This document shows, piece after piece, positions 23,524-35,415 of a stretch of DNA of 64,000 nt; position 1 is the first letter of the stretch, and every line of letters begins with the position of its first letter. Made by a program: the position numbers and the translations under genes. The notes beneath the pieces were generated by a model. The model saw only the letters and a program-made list of their open reading frames with translations, was not told the origin of the DNA and did not search any database. Source of the DNA: Camellia lanceoleosa (Eukaryota; Streptophyta; Magnoliopsida; Ericales; Theaceae). The stretch covers positions 1-64,000 of the forward strand of contig JANUSC010000385.1 in the NCBI GenBank assembly GCA_025200525.1, read 5' to 3'.

Positions 23524-24605
23524 TGTTCGACTAATTAATTATTTTTTCCTCCTAACCTCACTCCTCGCCTCCCCGACAAACAAACAAACATACAAAAACA
23601 AAAACAAACAATCCGGCTAAGAGATTTTTTTTTTGCTTGGATGTCAAGAATGATACATGAACAAATAAATATATATACACAATAATACTATTGCATGGCT
23701 TTGTAGCAACAACCTTGTTCAAGCCTTTGATTTTAATTTTGAAAAATGGTTAAGATTACTAAAAGTGATATTTAATGTCAGAGTTTATTGAGGATTTGAT
23801 GAGGATTTGGAAATGGAAAGGACATTTCACTTAATTTTTCCTTTCTTTCCAAATCCTCTTCAAATCCTCCAAACCAAGCACAACAGAATAACACCACTAA
23901 TGATGTGGTAGTGGGCCCCACTCACCGTCTATACTTTTTTTTTTTTTTGACATTTTCAATGCTTTTGTGCTATTAGTATTTTTTTTTTAATGATATGAAT
24001 CATTGTTGTTTAATTTTATTTATTTATTTATGGATGGTCCGTAATCAATCCATACTTTCTTTTTCCGCCTCAAGGCAAGAATCGCCTAATGCTTGAAGTT
24101 AAATTAACGCAGCAGAAAGCACAATAAAAGGACATGTAACTTTGATAAATTAAATCGTGTTTCTAACATTCTAAAGAGAAAAAGGAAAGAAAAATGCTTT
24201 GGAGCAATAATTCTTGAGTTTTAAAACTAGCTCTAATGAGTTGGCAGTGTCCTCCATCCATTATGATATAATGTTTTAGTTTTGGTTTGTTGTTTGTTTG
24301 TTTGTTTTTTTTCCTTGTCATGTCATTAGTGCTTTATTAGAGTACCAAAATTAGTGCTCTGAATCATTGCTAAAAAAGAAAACCTCCGTACAATAAAGCA
24401 AAATTATTTGCTAATTCGGTTCTTCTTCAACTCCAATTTTCTTTATTAGCTACCATGTTAATCACAGCAACCACTTTTTTTCCTTTTTTTTTTTTTTTAA
24501 AAATCAGCACAACAAACACAACAAATTTGTTTTTTTATTTTATTTTTTATAATCGGGTATCCGGCCTAGCTTACATGCACCTCAACTAATCCCGGAATCC
24601 TAAAA
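23524..24605. other. Upstream region of ankyrin exon 1 (unit B only)
   Basis: About 1.1 kb with no gene, present in B but absent from A. It contains a foldback (23,790-23,869), several T-runs and, at 24,545-24,600, a segment (GGGTATCCGGCCTAGCTTAC) that I recognise as a dispersed plant repeat of unknown class. The ankyrin promoter should be here; no confident TATA box was assigned. Confidence 0.5.
23790..23869. mobile_element. Short foldback element upstream of ankyrin exon 1
   Basis: GAGGATTTGATGAGGATTTG plus 13 bases is mirrored by TCCAAATCCTCTTCAAATCC on the right, giving a near-perfect arm of about 31 bp around a loop of about 16 bases. It resembles a tiny MITE; a small-RNA precursor is possible but unsupported. 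Confidence 0.6.
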
Positions 24606-24756
24606 TTAAAATGTGTTGTTATAATTGGTAGAAAATGTAAGAGAGGTGAAGCATATAATTTTGTATTGCGTCATTGAAAATAACTGGGGTTGGGTGATCC
24701 AGATGAAAGCAAAACAAATAATAATAATAATAATAATAATAATAATTACTAATTAG
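24606..24756. repeat. Direct repeat copy 2 flanking ankyrin exon 1
   Basis: Second copy of 22,730-22,889. The two B copies share AGCATATAATTTTG and GGGGTTGGGTGATCCAGATG, where unit A has AGCACAAAATTTTG and GGGTGTGGGTGATCCACATG. Confidence 0.9.
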
Positions 24757-25410
24757 ACAGTGAGGGATCTATTACCAAATCTTCATATTTATAACTTACC
24801 CATAAGTTTTAACAAAGGTTTAAGAATTCAATTTTCTTTTCAACGCCATCTAGTAATTTATTTGAATATTGTGGGGGGGTACATGGGCCTATTGCATTAT
24901 TTCACCATGAGTGCTGATAATTACAGTTATGTTTGGAACTTAGATTTTAAAATATTTTAAAATTAAGTAAAGGGAAAAGTCAATAAATATATAAAGTAAC
25001 TTTTTTTTAAAGCTTTTTTATTTTTTTATTTCGTAAATCTCTTCTCAAATTTTAAATATAAACATAGTCTAAAGAAATCAAAATCCGAGCAACATGTCAT
25101 GGCCATAATTTAGTTTCTTCACTTGATTTGTTAATCGTATTTAATTCATCACAAATTATGCTCAATTGAATTTTAAGAAACTTGTTTGGAAAATTAGAGA
25201 CTAATTTGATAAAAAATAAACATAAAAAAGATATTAAAATTTTAAAAATTATTTATACTTTAAAAAAATCATATGAAAATAATTTTAATTTTTTTTACAA
25301 CTAATTAGATTATGATTTTTTTTTTCCAAAATAGTTTCTAAAACTCACAAAAGAAAAAAAAAAAAAATTGACCATACACATCACACAATGAATAATATTG
25401 TTTCACCATA

Positions 25411-25657
25411 AATTAAGATGTAACATGAGAAAAAATATCATCCAAAAAGACCAAACGAGCCTAACACGTTCAACATCACACAATAATACCTAAATAAAAC
25501 CATAACATTCATCCAAAAAAAACCAAAAAAATGTTCCCAAACAAACGATTGATTTTGAAACACGAATAAGAGAAACATTCCTAATAATGCTAAAACCCCA
25601 ATGGACAACCAAACTTTGCTTAGAGAAAAGGCACTGTTCTGTGGGGCAAGCACATTC
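25411..25657. repeat. Truncated tandem unit C
   Basis: These 247 bp match the start of units A and B, then stop at the edge of the E1 retrotransposon LTR. At least three units therefore existed. The rest of C, if retained, should lie on the far side of the nested elements, beyond this window. Confidence 0.92.
25438..25657 (-). pseudogene. Small membrane ORF, unit C copy, cut by E1
   Basis: Only the C-terminal part (KVWLSIGVLALLGMFLLFVF, then WEHFFGFFWMNVMVLF) remains. Upstream of 25,657 on this strand the sequence is the LTR of E1. Its tail agrees with unit A rather than B. Confidence 0.75.
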
Positions 25658-27896
25658 TGTCACGACCCCATCCCGCCCCTAGTAGGATGTTGCCATGATG
25701 GCCAGTAATTCGAGACTACCAAAGGCCACTTACAAGATCACACACACAAATCAGAGTAAAACATATGGGGCTTACAAATGCGGAAGCAGTAATTAAAAGC
25801 TAAGTAGTCCATAAGAGCAGTGCTTAAGTTAAATGAAATGACATACATCTCAAAATAGCTTTCATACAATAAAATGGAGTACAAAAATTACATCTTGACC
25901 AAAAGGCTTCTCAGCCATCAAATACAAAATACGATGAAATAACTAAGAAGCATAGTCTTCAAGATGTTGCAAAACATGAATCCAAAACACATCGTCAAAA
26001 CACAACTAGGCGCCGGGCGCCACCGCCATCACCTACATATATATAGAGAGGGTGAGCTTGGATACCCAAAGGAATGGCATAAATAATAAAGGGTTTGCAT
26101 GAATGACATCCGAGATCTTTTAACAAAACAATACATGAGATAAATCAAGCTCATCTATCAAATCCTTCAAGCTTCAAGAGATGCTTACTAGCATCAATAT
26201 AATACCAGAGATGACATTCCGGACAAACAAACCCACGCGGTAAAACCGTCAGTGGCAAGGCAAGACAAGACAAGAGAGATCTCAAAAAAATGGTGTCGTT
26301 GCATTATAGTCCCCGGACACTAAGGACTTGTGCTACAAATGCTTATAGTCCCCTAGCACATACGGACTTCCAAACTTTGTGCTACATATGCTTATAGTCC
26401 CCTAGCACGTACGGACTTCCCGAGAATGTCATCAAGCAAGATATAGTACTTATTGCAAGTAGGAATAATCATTCATGCTTGTAAATAATTTACGAACAAG
26501 ACAAAACAAGGTTTTATCAAAGCTTTATAACATATCTTTATTAAAAATACCACTCACTTATTCCTTCAAACGTCGGTCAAGGCAAGTCCAAGTCCTACAA
26601 ACACATGGCAGAAATATGTTGATTGCACTCTCAAACAAACTTTATATGAATGCAAATGATCTTGGCATTCTCCAAGAACTAAGTCAAGTCAAAACAAACA
26701 CCGTCTCCCATCTCGGGAAACATGTCAAGCACCAACTGTCTTGGCCGAGGTCCCACACCTTCTCGCCGAGGTGTGGTCCCGAGGGCCACTTTCAAAGGAA
26801 TGAGGTCGGGAAAAATCTGGGTTTTCCCTCTGCTCAAGAACATGAAGATCATGAAGGAGATGAATGCAAAGATCATAACTTATCATTATAAAATCTGAGA
26901 TTTCATGCTATGAGATTGAAAACATGGACCTGGGTACCCATACTAGAAGGTCTTACGGAAACAAACACAAAAACATGGATTTCAATGTGAGCTTTCGGAT
27001 CAAACAAGGCTTTTCTTCAGAACTTATGAACACCAACTTTCTTTCTAAAACCAATCTTTAAATCTATGTATGACATTCAAAACATATTCAATCATGCAAT
27101 GCAACTAGATGATCAATAAGAACAACAAGAGTTGATCAAGATTCTAACCTCAATACTCAAATCAAACGGTTTGAACTCTAAGAATCAAGCTTGGTATCTA
27201 CTATCTCACTCTAAAATCCCTCATTCTCCTTCTAGAGCTTCTCTCTCTTCTCCAAGACAAGAATGTAACAAATGGTGGGTTTCTCTCTCTCTGCCGATTT
27301 AACACTCACTTACACGTGGCAACGGTTGATTGGCTCTTTTGAAAAGGTGACCGATTGAAAAGACAAGACTATGACAAAGCGTGTTCAACAAGCTAGGCGG
27401 CAAGGACTCCGCAAGTAATGACATCGCCAATAACAAGACTTCGCAACGAATGGACGTAACTTCGCAAGTCAAAGAACAATGATCTCGCTAGGAAGAACAA
27501 CACTTGACTAAGCTGCCACACCTTGGCCTAGATACGCCACACGGTCTATGTCATACCACTCAGACAAGATCACTTGCACAAGGATAACATCTCGCCCAAA
27601 TAATACACATCTCGCCTTGGCGATACACACCTCGCCCAGATGATAATCATCTCGCCAATATGTCAGACAAAGGTGGAGGTCAACAAAGAAATCCTAAGGT
27701 GGTCCTAAGTGTAAGAGTAACAAAAGGGTGACCTAGGCTCAAGATGACCTCTACGAGACACACGCACACACCAAAGGAACATAGCATCCAAGTAATACTT
27801 ATGCAAAACAAGTCAAGGTTTGAAATGCAAGCTTAACAAAGCAAAATCATATAAAATGCATATAAGTATGGTTAGGGTAGTGTGAGGGTCATTACA
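25658..27896 (-). repeat. E1 3' LTR
   Basis: Read on the minus strand, the LTR starts TGTAATGACCCTCACAC at 27,896 and ends GGGGTCGTGACA at 25,658, obeying the TG...CA rule. The end matches that of E2. It includes repeated TATAGTCCCCTAGCAC-type words (26,310-26,420) and a TATATATAG stretch near 26,038-26,047. Confidence 0.88.
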
Positions 27897-27911
27897 TCCT
27901 ACCCCCCTTAA
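27897..27911 (-). other. E1 polypurine tract
   Basis: On the minus strand the bases directly before the 3' LTR read AAGGGGGGTAGGA, the plus-strand primer expected at this place. E2 has the counterpart AAGGGGGGAAGGA. Confidence 0.85.
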
Positions 27912-27929
27912 AGAAGTTTGGTCCCCAAA

Positions 27930-29224
27930 CTTGAGTTACCTTGATCCGAAACAACTCAGATATCGAACTTTCATCTCTTCTTCTATTTCCCATGTGGCAT
28001 CCTTGCCGTAATGTTCTCTCCATTCAATTTTCACCATTGAGATAGATTTGTTCCTCAACTGCTTTCACTTGCCTATCAAGAATTCTCATCGGCTTCTCCT
28101 CGTAGCCCAAATCTTCATTTACCACAATCCCTAATAATCAATCACATGCAATGATCTCTGATATACTTCCTCAACATCGAAATATGGAACACATTGTGCA
28201 CTTGACTAAATTCGTGGTAAGGCAAGCCCAGAAGCGCCGTGTTAATCTTCTCAAGAATTTCAAATGGCCCGATGTAACGAGGTGCTAACTTACCCTTCTT
28301 CCCAACTGAAATTCCTTTCATTGGCGAAATCTTCAGAATACATGGTCCCCAACTTCAAATTCCAATTCTTCTTCTTCTGGCTCAAGATAGCTCTTCCGCC
28401 GACTCGCGCTTTTGATCCTCTGTCAATAAGCTTAATCTTCTCGGTTGTCACTTGAATCAGCCAGGTCGATCAAAACTTTATCTCCTACTTCAGTCCAACA
28501 TATCGGCGATCTGCATTTTCTTCCATACAAAGCTTCGTACGGTGCCATGCCAATGCTAGCTTGATAACTGTTGTTGTAAGCGAATTCCACTAGCGGTAAA
28601 TGTGCTCCCCAACTTCCCTGGAAATCTAGTACACATAGTCTGAGCATATCCTCAAGTGTCTGAATCGTCCTTTCTATTTGCCCATCGGTCTGCGGGTGAA
28701 ATGTTGTGCTAAACCTCAATTCGGTTCCCAAGGTCGCTTTGTAGACTCGCCAAAATCTGATACAAACTGGATCTCGGTGCAAACAATAGACATCGGCACA
28801 CCATGAAGTCTCACAATCTCATTCATATATAGTACAAATAATCGGTCAAGATTGAATGTAGTCCTAACATGCAAGAAGTGTGTCGACTTAGTTAACTCAC
28901 AACAATAACCCAAATCGAATCCATTCCCTTCGTGTCTTCGCAAACCAATTACAAAATCCATGGAGATATGTTCCCACTTCCATTCAGAATCGGCAAGGGT
29001 TGAAGAAGTCCGCCGGTCTCTCGATGTTCTCGCTTTCACTTGTTGACATTGCGTATTGGGATACGAACTCGCTATCTCTTTCTTCATGTTCGCCACCAAA
29101 AAGTCTCGCTTACATCATGATACATCTTAGTGTTTCCTCGGATGGACAGCAATTTCGAACCATGAGATTCTTGCGTAATCTTTCCTTTCAATTCGTGGAC
29201 GCCGCCACGCACAACCTTCCCTAA
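27930..29224 (-). pseudogene. E1 integrase with C-terminal chromodomain-like region (broken)
   Basis: Minus-strand fragments show the integrase core (EWKWEHISMDFVIGL, then [14 protein letters not shown], then [20 protein letters not shown]) and the following block [20 protein letters not shown]. The C-terminal region near 27,990-28,160 matches the E2 segment with the WEMEEEMRIR-type chromodomain end. Frames change at about 28,430, 28,720 and 29,100. The central catalytic region reads [10 protein letters not shown] where E2 has SDRDPKFVSRF, so the copy looks dead as written. Confidence 0.8.
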
Positions 29225-29451
29225 AACTTAAGCACTCCATTATCAAAGGTGTAACCTAACCTCGGTGTCAATCTCGCCGGCCACCTTCTTCAGAACTTAT
29301 CCTCCATTTGCCTTGCTTTTACTTCTTCAATGATGGTCGGTTCACGAGATCATGGCTAAACACGCCAAACTTCCCATTGTCATCCTCGCTTAGTGCATCG
29401 GCTATCGAGTTGGCCTTGCCTCGGTGGTACCGAATCGCATGTCGTAGTCTT

Positions 29452-30819
29452 TCAACAATTCCAAATGCATCTTCGCCTCAAATTTAATTCCTTCTGAGTA
29501 AATAAGTACTTCAAACTCTTGTGATCCGTGAAAACTTGGCAAGAAGCTCCATACAAATAATGACGCCAAATCTTCAAAGCGAACACCACGGCTGCTAGCT
29601 CTAAATCATGGGTAGGATAATTCTTCTCGTGAGGTTTCAACTAGTGGGATGCATATGCTATGACCTTACCTCCTTGCATTAATATACAACCCAAACCCTT
29701 ATGTGAAGCATCGCTATAAATCTGAAATTCCTCATTACCCGATGGGAGTACAAGAACTGGTGCTGTAACTAATCTTGTCTTCAACTCCTGGAAGGCTAAC
29801 TCTCTATCTTCGGTCCATTCGTATGTCACTCCTTTCTCGAGTCAATCGTGGTCAATGGCACCGCAATCCTTGAGAAGTCCTTACAAACTTTCAGTAATAA
29901 CCGCTGCATCTAAAAACTACGAACCTCTGACACGCTTGGTCGGCGTCCGCCAATTTACCACGGCTTCAATCTTGCCGATCAACAGAGATACCCTCTTCAT
30001 CAATCACATGCCCCAAAAATGAAATGCTGGAAAGCCAAAACTCACACTTACTCAACTTAGCATACAACTTCTTGTCCCTCAAGGTCTGTAGGGCAAGTCT
30101 CAGATGACTTTCATGCTCGGCAGTATTCTTGGAGTAGATTAATATGTCGCCAATAAAAACAACCACAAATTGCCTAGGTACGGCTTGAAGACTCGCTCAT
30201 TAAATCCATAAATGCTGCCGGTGCGTTAGTCACTCCAAAAGGCATTACTAGGAATTGTGAGTGGCCATACCTCGTCCGAAAAGCGCCTTCTCAATATCCC
30301 GCTTAACCTTCAACTGGTGGTAAGTCGACCTAAGGTCGATCTTGGAAAAGACTCGCTTCTTGTAATTGATCTAGCAAATCATCAATCCTAGGCAACGGTA
30401 CTTGTTCTTAATGGTCACCTTGTTAAGTTCTCTCAGAGTCAATGCAAAGACGAAGTGTGCCATCCTTTTTCTTAACAAACAAGACCGGTGCTCCCCATGG
30501 TGAAGTGCTCGCCTAACAAAGCCCTTATCCAACAATTCTTGTAGTTGCACCTTCAATTCCTTAAGTTCGGGGCCATCCTATAGGGTGTTTTGGAGATCTA
30601 CTGTTCCCTAAGATGATGTCCACTAAACTCTATTTCTCTATCGACTAAGTGGCCAGGCAATTCATTCGGAAAGACGCCGGGGAATTCATTAACAACTGGG
30701 ATGTCGGCTAAATTAACATTTCCATTCTGATCACTCAATATACTACACAAGTAGCCATGGCACCCTTTCTGAATTAACTTATAGGCCTTAGTGGTCGAAA
30801 TCTGGTAAGGTGGGGACAC
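29452..30819 (-). pseudogene. E1 reverse transcriptase and RNase H (broken)
   Basis: RNase H pieces at 29,452-29,829 ([20 protein letters not shown] and [20 protein letters not shown]) follow RT pieces at 29,966-30,819. The RT active-site motif reads [10 protein letters not shown] where E2 has [10 protein letters not shown], so one catalytic Asp is replaced by Gly. At least six frame breaks occur, including one at 29,974, where a CCG stands at the position of a CTGG-like word. The element is non-autonomous as sequenced. Confidence 0.82.
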
Positions 30820-30875
30820 TACTCCTTTACCTTGGAAAATAAGCTCGCTTGGTTTGGGGTCTCAAAGGACATTCT

Positions 30876-32067
30876 TCAAACACAATTTATAGATGCATGA
30901 TTCATCACTAACCAGTCCATTCCTAATATGACATCAAAGTGAGTCATGTTTAACGGCATCAAGTCAACTAATAATTCTACACCCTCAATCACAATAACAC
31001 ACGCCCTATAGATAGATGCAACAGTCATAGTTCTCCCAGATGGAGCAGATACACATAACACATAGTCAAGGGGTTCCAGTTCTCTATTTAACTTCTCAAG
31101 AAACCTAGCGTACACTAATGAATGCGAGAACCCTAATCAATCAATATGTATGCATCTTGAGAGCAGATTGGGAGTATACCGACACTCATGCCTCAAAGAT
31201 TCTCGGTGTCTCCGGCACTAGCGCCGAAAACCCCGCTTGCCTCATCTGTGTCCTTCCGACGTTGTTCCTCCTGCAGAGCCCGAGGTGCTCACATTTTTCT
31301 TACCATCATCAACCTTTGACCTCGGACAGCCCCTCACACGATGACCCATTTCCCCACATTCAAAACAGGCGCCCGACGCCCAACGGCAAACCCCGGAATG
31401 CGGCTTCCCACAACTGGCACACATCGGCCTGGTATTACCTTCCTGGTTCGAGTTGTCGGAGTCGCCGACATTCGCTTTCTTCTTGGCATTGAACTAACTC
31501 GGCGGTTATCATAATTTTGTCTCTTCCTCTCGATTATCTCCTCAGACTGACATCGATTCAAATTAGCTTCGCAAGAATAGCCTTGTCCAAGACTCCAAAG
31601 ATAAGTCGGCATGTTGAGCATGTTGACTCTATCTTGTATCGGTCCACGCACCGCCAAACTTCCTAGCTTTCCTATACTCATCATCGACCATATGAGGCGA
31701 TATCTCGCCAATTCGTGAAGGCACGGTCAGATTCTCGCCATCGCCTTGTTTCCTCAGATCAAGGTCCGAACTCCGTGGTCTTGCGATCTCAACACCGATA
31801 GGGAAATGCTTGTTGTAGAATAGTTCCAAAAATTTGGCCCAAGTTAAGTCGATTTTCTTCTCGAGTCAAGATCCACCATCTTCGAAGCCGCCGCCTAACG
31901 TGAATGTAGCCAATGCCACCTTCGCTGCTCAGGCTGGAAAGATCTCAAATAGCTTCTCCATTCCTAGAACCCACGCTGCTTTCATCGGCTCTATGCCCCT
32001 GAATCTGGCGGTTCATCTTCTTGAACTCCTTAATCAAAGTCGTGGTTCCTCTCCATACAAGGTCGCT
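30876..32067 (-). pseudogene. E1 protease and gag with zinc knuckles, truncated by T1
   Basis: The gag core fragments IKEFKKMNR (next to 32,067) and ELFYNKHFPIGVE (31,629-31,829) are followed by two Cys-rich knuckles (CASCGKPHSGVC and CFECGEMGHRVRGC, 31,242-31,424). The protease part (30,876-31,170) keeps [19 protein letters not shown] stop replaces the active-site triplet near 31,126-31,132. Gag is cut at 32,067 by the Tat LTR. Confidence 0.82.
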
Positions 32068-32843
32068 TGTAGACACCCCATTTTTGACCGACCTTAAGAC
32101 TTCGACGCCACCGATTGAGCGCCGGTGATGTTGCATGTTGTGCTCGCTCAGAGGTCTCGAGTCGCGCCGTGTGCCTTGCCTCCTGACTTCGAACTTCTTC
32201 GTGCCTTGTCTCTTGCAACTGTGCTCGGTTTTCTTTGTTTTCTTTCCTGGAAGGGAGTGGTCCGTAGACTATCTCCTGGTGGTCGTGTTACATTTCGCGG
32301 TCAGCAGTTCTTTTGCCCATTTCGGAGTCGCCTCGGTTTCGGACCGCTGCCGTGAGCCTTGGTTCGATCGCCCAACCATCTCCGATGTCTCGGTTCTTGG
32401 CTGGTACCTCTGTTTATAATTTTGAGGAACACTGGGCCCTCGATGCCCACTTCATGGTCAGATGCCACTTTTTGCTGTTTTGCCGGATCCCGAATCGCGT
32501 GATTTGGGCCTCCGCATCCATTTTCTCGATTTTTGGCAGAACCTCTGCTTTGTCATTCCGAGGACACTGGGTCGCAGATACCCACTTCCGCTAAACACCA
32601 CTTCCCAGACTGCACCCATTTTCGGATCCTGAATTGCCTTTTGACCGAGCTGCTCATTTCTCATTAGTTTTTGTTCAAATTTGGCGTACCTCTGCTTCAA
32701 CACCAGAAGATCACTAGGGGTGGAGGCCAGCATTATCCCAGATAACCGGGCCTTCCTCCTCCTGCTTTTGCTCACTTCCGCCAATGTTGAACACCCTGGG
32801 GATATTTTCTTCCAACCAAAGCTACATATCTGTGATCAGGGGA

Positions 32844-32981
32844 CATGGGAGGACCCTAAAAACTACTGGTCGGCCAGCAATTGTGGATTTCATTTCTGAG
32901 CCTCTCTTTCAAGTCCTATGTTGTGGCTTCTGCTTCAGTGTTGCCAATTTCCGACCTTGGAACCTTGTTCCACACATCTAA
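32844..32981 (+). repeat. Short tandem unit flanking the E2 insertion
   Basis: The unit GGGAGGACCCTAAAA, then GTGGATTTCATTT, then CCAATTTCCGACCTTGG occurs immediately left of E2 (32,844-32,981), again right of it (42,461-42,590), and starts a third time at 42,585. E2 inserted exactly in this array of about 135 bp. Confidence 0.75.
32977..32981. other. E2 left target-site duplication TCTAA
   Basis: TCTAA directly precedes the E2 5' LTR and is repeated at 42,456-42,460. Confidence 0.92.
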
Positions 32982-35415
32982 TGTAACAACCCTCATCTTG
33001 ATTTAGCCATGCTTACGTACATCTTTGTATGACCTTCTCTTGCCATGATTATAAATCTTGTTATTTTCTTCTGTCTTGCTTGTTAAGTACTGCTTGCTTG
33101 CTTGATCTTGTACCTTGCTTGATGTATAGCCGAGGTCAGCTTAGCTTAGCTCGCCTTTAAACCTTTGTACTTGGAATCATTTTGGAACCTTGGTTGACCT
33201 CTATCTTCACCTCGGCATGTTTGCCGAGATGTCACTCTTTGGGCCGATGTGTTTAGAGCCGAGGCCGAGATGTTTTGTGTTAGCGACCCTTGTCCTTGGG
33301 TAGGTGTGGCCTAGATCGAGGTGTGGCACACCCAGGCCAAGGTGTGGCACCACTTAGTCAAGTGCCGACCTCCCTAGCCGATGTCCTTGTTATCCTTGCA
33401 GAAGCTTTGACTTTAGCCGATGTCCTTACTTGCCGATGTGTTTTGCCATCTAGCTTGGTGTATACGCTTTGTCGAGACTCGCCTTGTCAATCACCACCTT
33501 TTTGAGTTAAACCAACCCGGTGATGCCACGTGTCCGAGCTGGAGGCTAAGTCAGCCGACAGGCCTATAACACATCATTTTGTATCTTTTGGGTATCATTT
33601 TGGTCTCAATCTTTGTTCCTTTAGAGAGAGAAGCTCTAGAACAAGGAGTAAGAGTTTTAGAGAGAAGTTGAGTTCCGAGTTTGATCGTGGAAGATCGAAC
33701 CATTGGATTTGAGTTTTGAGGTTAGATTCTTGCTCTCCCTCGTTTGCTCTTATTGATCACCTAGTTGCATTGCGTGATTGAATTTGTTTTGCATGCCATG
33801 CATTGGTTGAAGTTGGTCTTGAAAGAGAAAGTTAGTATTCATGTGTTCTTGATGAAAGTTGCACTTTGATCTAGAAGTTTATGGCTAGAGCCATGTTATT
33901 GTGTTTGTTCTTGCATGTTCTTTTTGGTTGGGTGCCTAAGTCCACGTTCTTGAACTCTTAGCATGTTTTGTTTCGTTATTGATTTGGATTCGGTGGTAGT
34001 ACCGAGATCATTATGTGTAAGTAAAGCTTGTTTTGAAAATGTGATTTGCTATGTGATTGTCAGGACTTTGATCTTGCTTTGAGCCTACACCTGAAGAGCC
34101 AGGTGAGTGGTGCTTTTAATAAAGCTATGTTAAACCGTTTTGATAAATCTTGTCTTGCCTTGTTTTGATAAAAGTATTTGTTAAGCATGAATGATTAGCC
34201 TAATCCGATGTATTAATGTGAGCCTTGTCTTGATGATTTCTTGAGAAGTCCCCTGGCTGGAGGACTCTAAACTTTTGCAGCACTATGTATAAAAGGATAC
34301 GGTCCTTTCTTGGAACACAAGTCCCTTGTACTGGAGGACTATAAACTTTCGCAAAGATTAAGTGTAAAAGTCCCTTAGCCGAGGACCCTAAACTTTCGCA
34401 AAGATTATGCATAAAAAGGATACGGTCCTTTCTTGAAAACAAGTCCCTTAGCCGAGGACTCTAAACTTTCGCAAGATCATTTCTCAAAAAGGGCTACGGC
34501 CTAAGTGACACGCCTCTTGTATATGAAGGATACGGTCCTTCCTTGGAAAAGTTATTGTGTTAAAAAGGGGCTATGGGCCTAAGTATCACAAGTCCCTTGG
34601 GCCGGAGGACTCTAAACTTTCGCAAAGACCATCTTGTATAAACGACACGGATCGCATAATCTTGTTTTGCCACCAATGGGTTACTACACGTATTGTTTGT
34701 TTGGACAGCTTTTGATTATGTTTTGCCGATGTCGGTGAGCATCCTCGAATTTGTAAGTCTTAACAGATGAATACTTGGTTCATCCCTTGATTCTGCAGCT
34801 TTTGATGTGCTTTGCTTGATAGAATCTCGCTAATGTTTTGATGGTTTTGATATGTTTTGTTTTGAACAGACTCTGCTATATTCATGCAAACCTTTATTAC
34901 CAAGCACTATTCATCGAAGTTTCCATACTCACCCTCTATATATATATGTAGGTGATGAGCGTGACGGCGGTGTGACGCCTAGATGTGTTTGCAAGACTTA
35001 TGTTGGATTCTCGATTTTTACGTCGGCTTGTTTTGCATTCTTGTCGGCGATACTGATTCCACTCCGGCATTATGTGTTTACGTCGGCATTTTGTATTTAT
35101 CTCGGCAGATCTTGAAAATCATGCTTCTTGGCTCACATTCTTTGTATTTTGTACTTGTCGGCTTAGAAGCCTTTTGATCAAGATTTGACTTGTATTTTGA
35201 TAACTTGGACTGGTTGTAAGACTATATTGAATATGTCCTTTCATTTGATTTACGCACAGCTCTCATGGACCACTTGTAATTCGATTTATGGCTTCCGCAT
35301 TTTTGTAAGCCCCCTATGTGTACTCTGTGTGTGGATTTTGGTAAGTTGGCTTTCGGTAATCACGGACATCGCCATCACGGCACCATCCTCCTAGGGGCGG
35401 GTTGGGGTCGTGATG
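32982..35415 (+). repeat. E2 5' LTR
   Basis: Starts TGTAACAACCCTC and ends GGGGTCGTGATG (the 3' copy ends GTGACA). Length 2,434 bp. Contains at least five tandem words AAGTCCCTTAGCCGAGGAC plus CTCTAAACTTTCGCAA between 34,231 and 34,640. Confidence 0.92.
34938..34952 (+). promoter_or_regulatory. Candidate TATA box in E2 LTR
   Basis: CTCTATATATATATG lies about 470 bp before the LTR end, matching the expected U3/R position. The 3' LTR has the same box at about 41,987-42,000, and the E1 LTR a similar one. Confidence 0.45.

Larger units (their letters stand above)
10806..25410. repeat. Tandem duplication unit B (with later insertion and extra exon-1 segment)
   Basis: This is the second unit. It is longer than A by two blocks. 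One is a solo LTR plus target-site copy at 13,961-15,799. The other is 22,890-24,756, which holds ankyrin exon 1, its upstream region and a second copy of a direct repeat of about 150 bp. Subtracting these leaves about 10.9 kb, matching unit A. Differences from A are mostly homopolymer length changes and changes at CAG/CTG. Confidence 0.93.
25658..32067 (-). mobile_element. E1: truncated Ty3/gypsy chromovirus (Tekay/Del-like), minus strand
   Basis: The 3' LTR lies at 25,658-27,896 and the internal region at 27,897-32,067, encoding integrase, RT-RNase H, protease and gag in that order when read left to right. The gag part ends abruptly at 32,067, where the Tat LTR begins, so the gag start, primer-binding site and 5' LTR are not in the window. 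The five bases before the left edge are CATTC; the partner target-site copy is not visible. The element is close to E2 but a different subfamily, in opposite orientation. Confidence 0.88.

Noticed and set aside
1..25410. Centromeric or satellite origin of the 10.8-kb array
   Set aside because: Units are gene-bearing, few and long, with low-copy content; better explained by segmental duplication.
31118..32097. Plus-strand ORFs within E1
   Set aside because: Antisense shadows of gag and zinc-knuckle sequence.
32125..32981. Several overlapping plus- and minus-strand ORFs in the T1 LTR
   Set aside because: They are inside an LTR, show no domain, and are not kept in the second Tat LTR.
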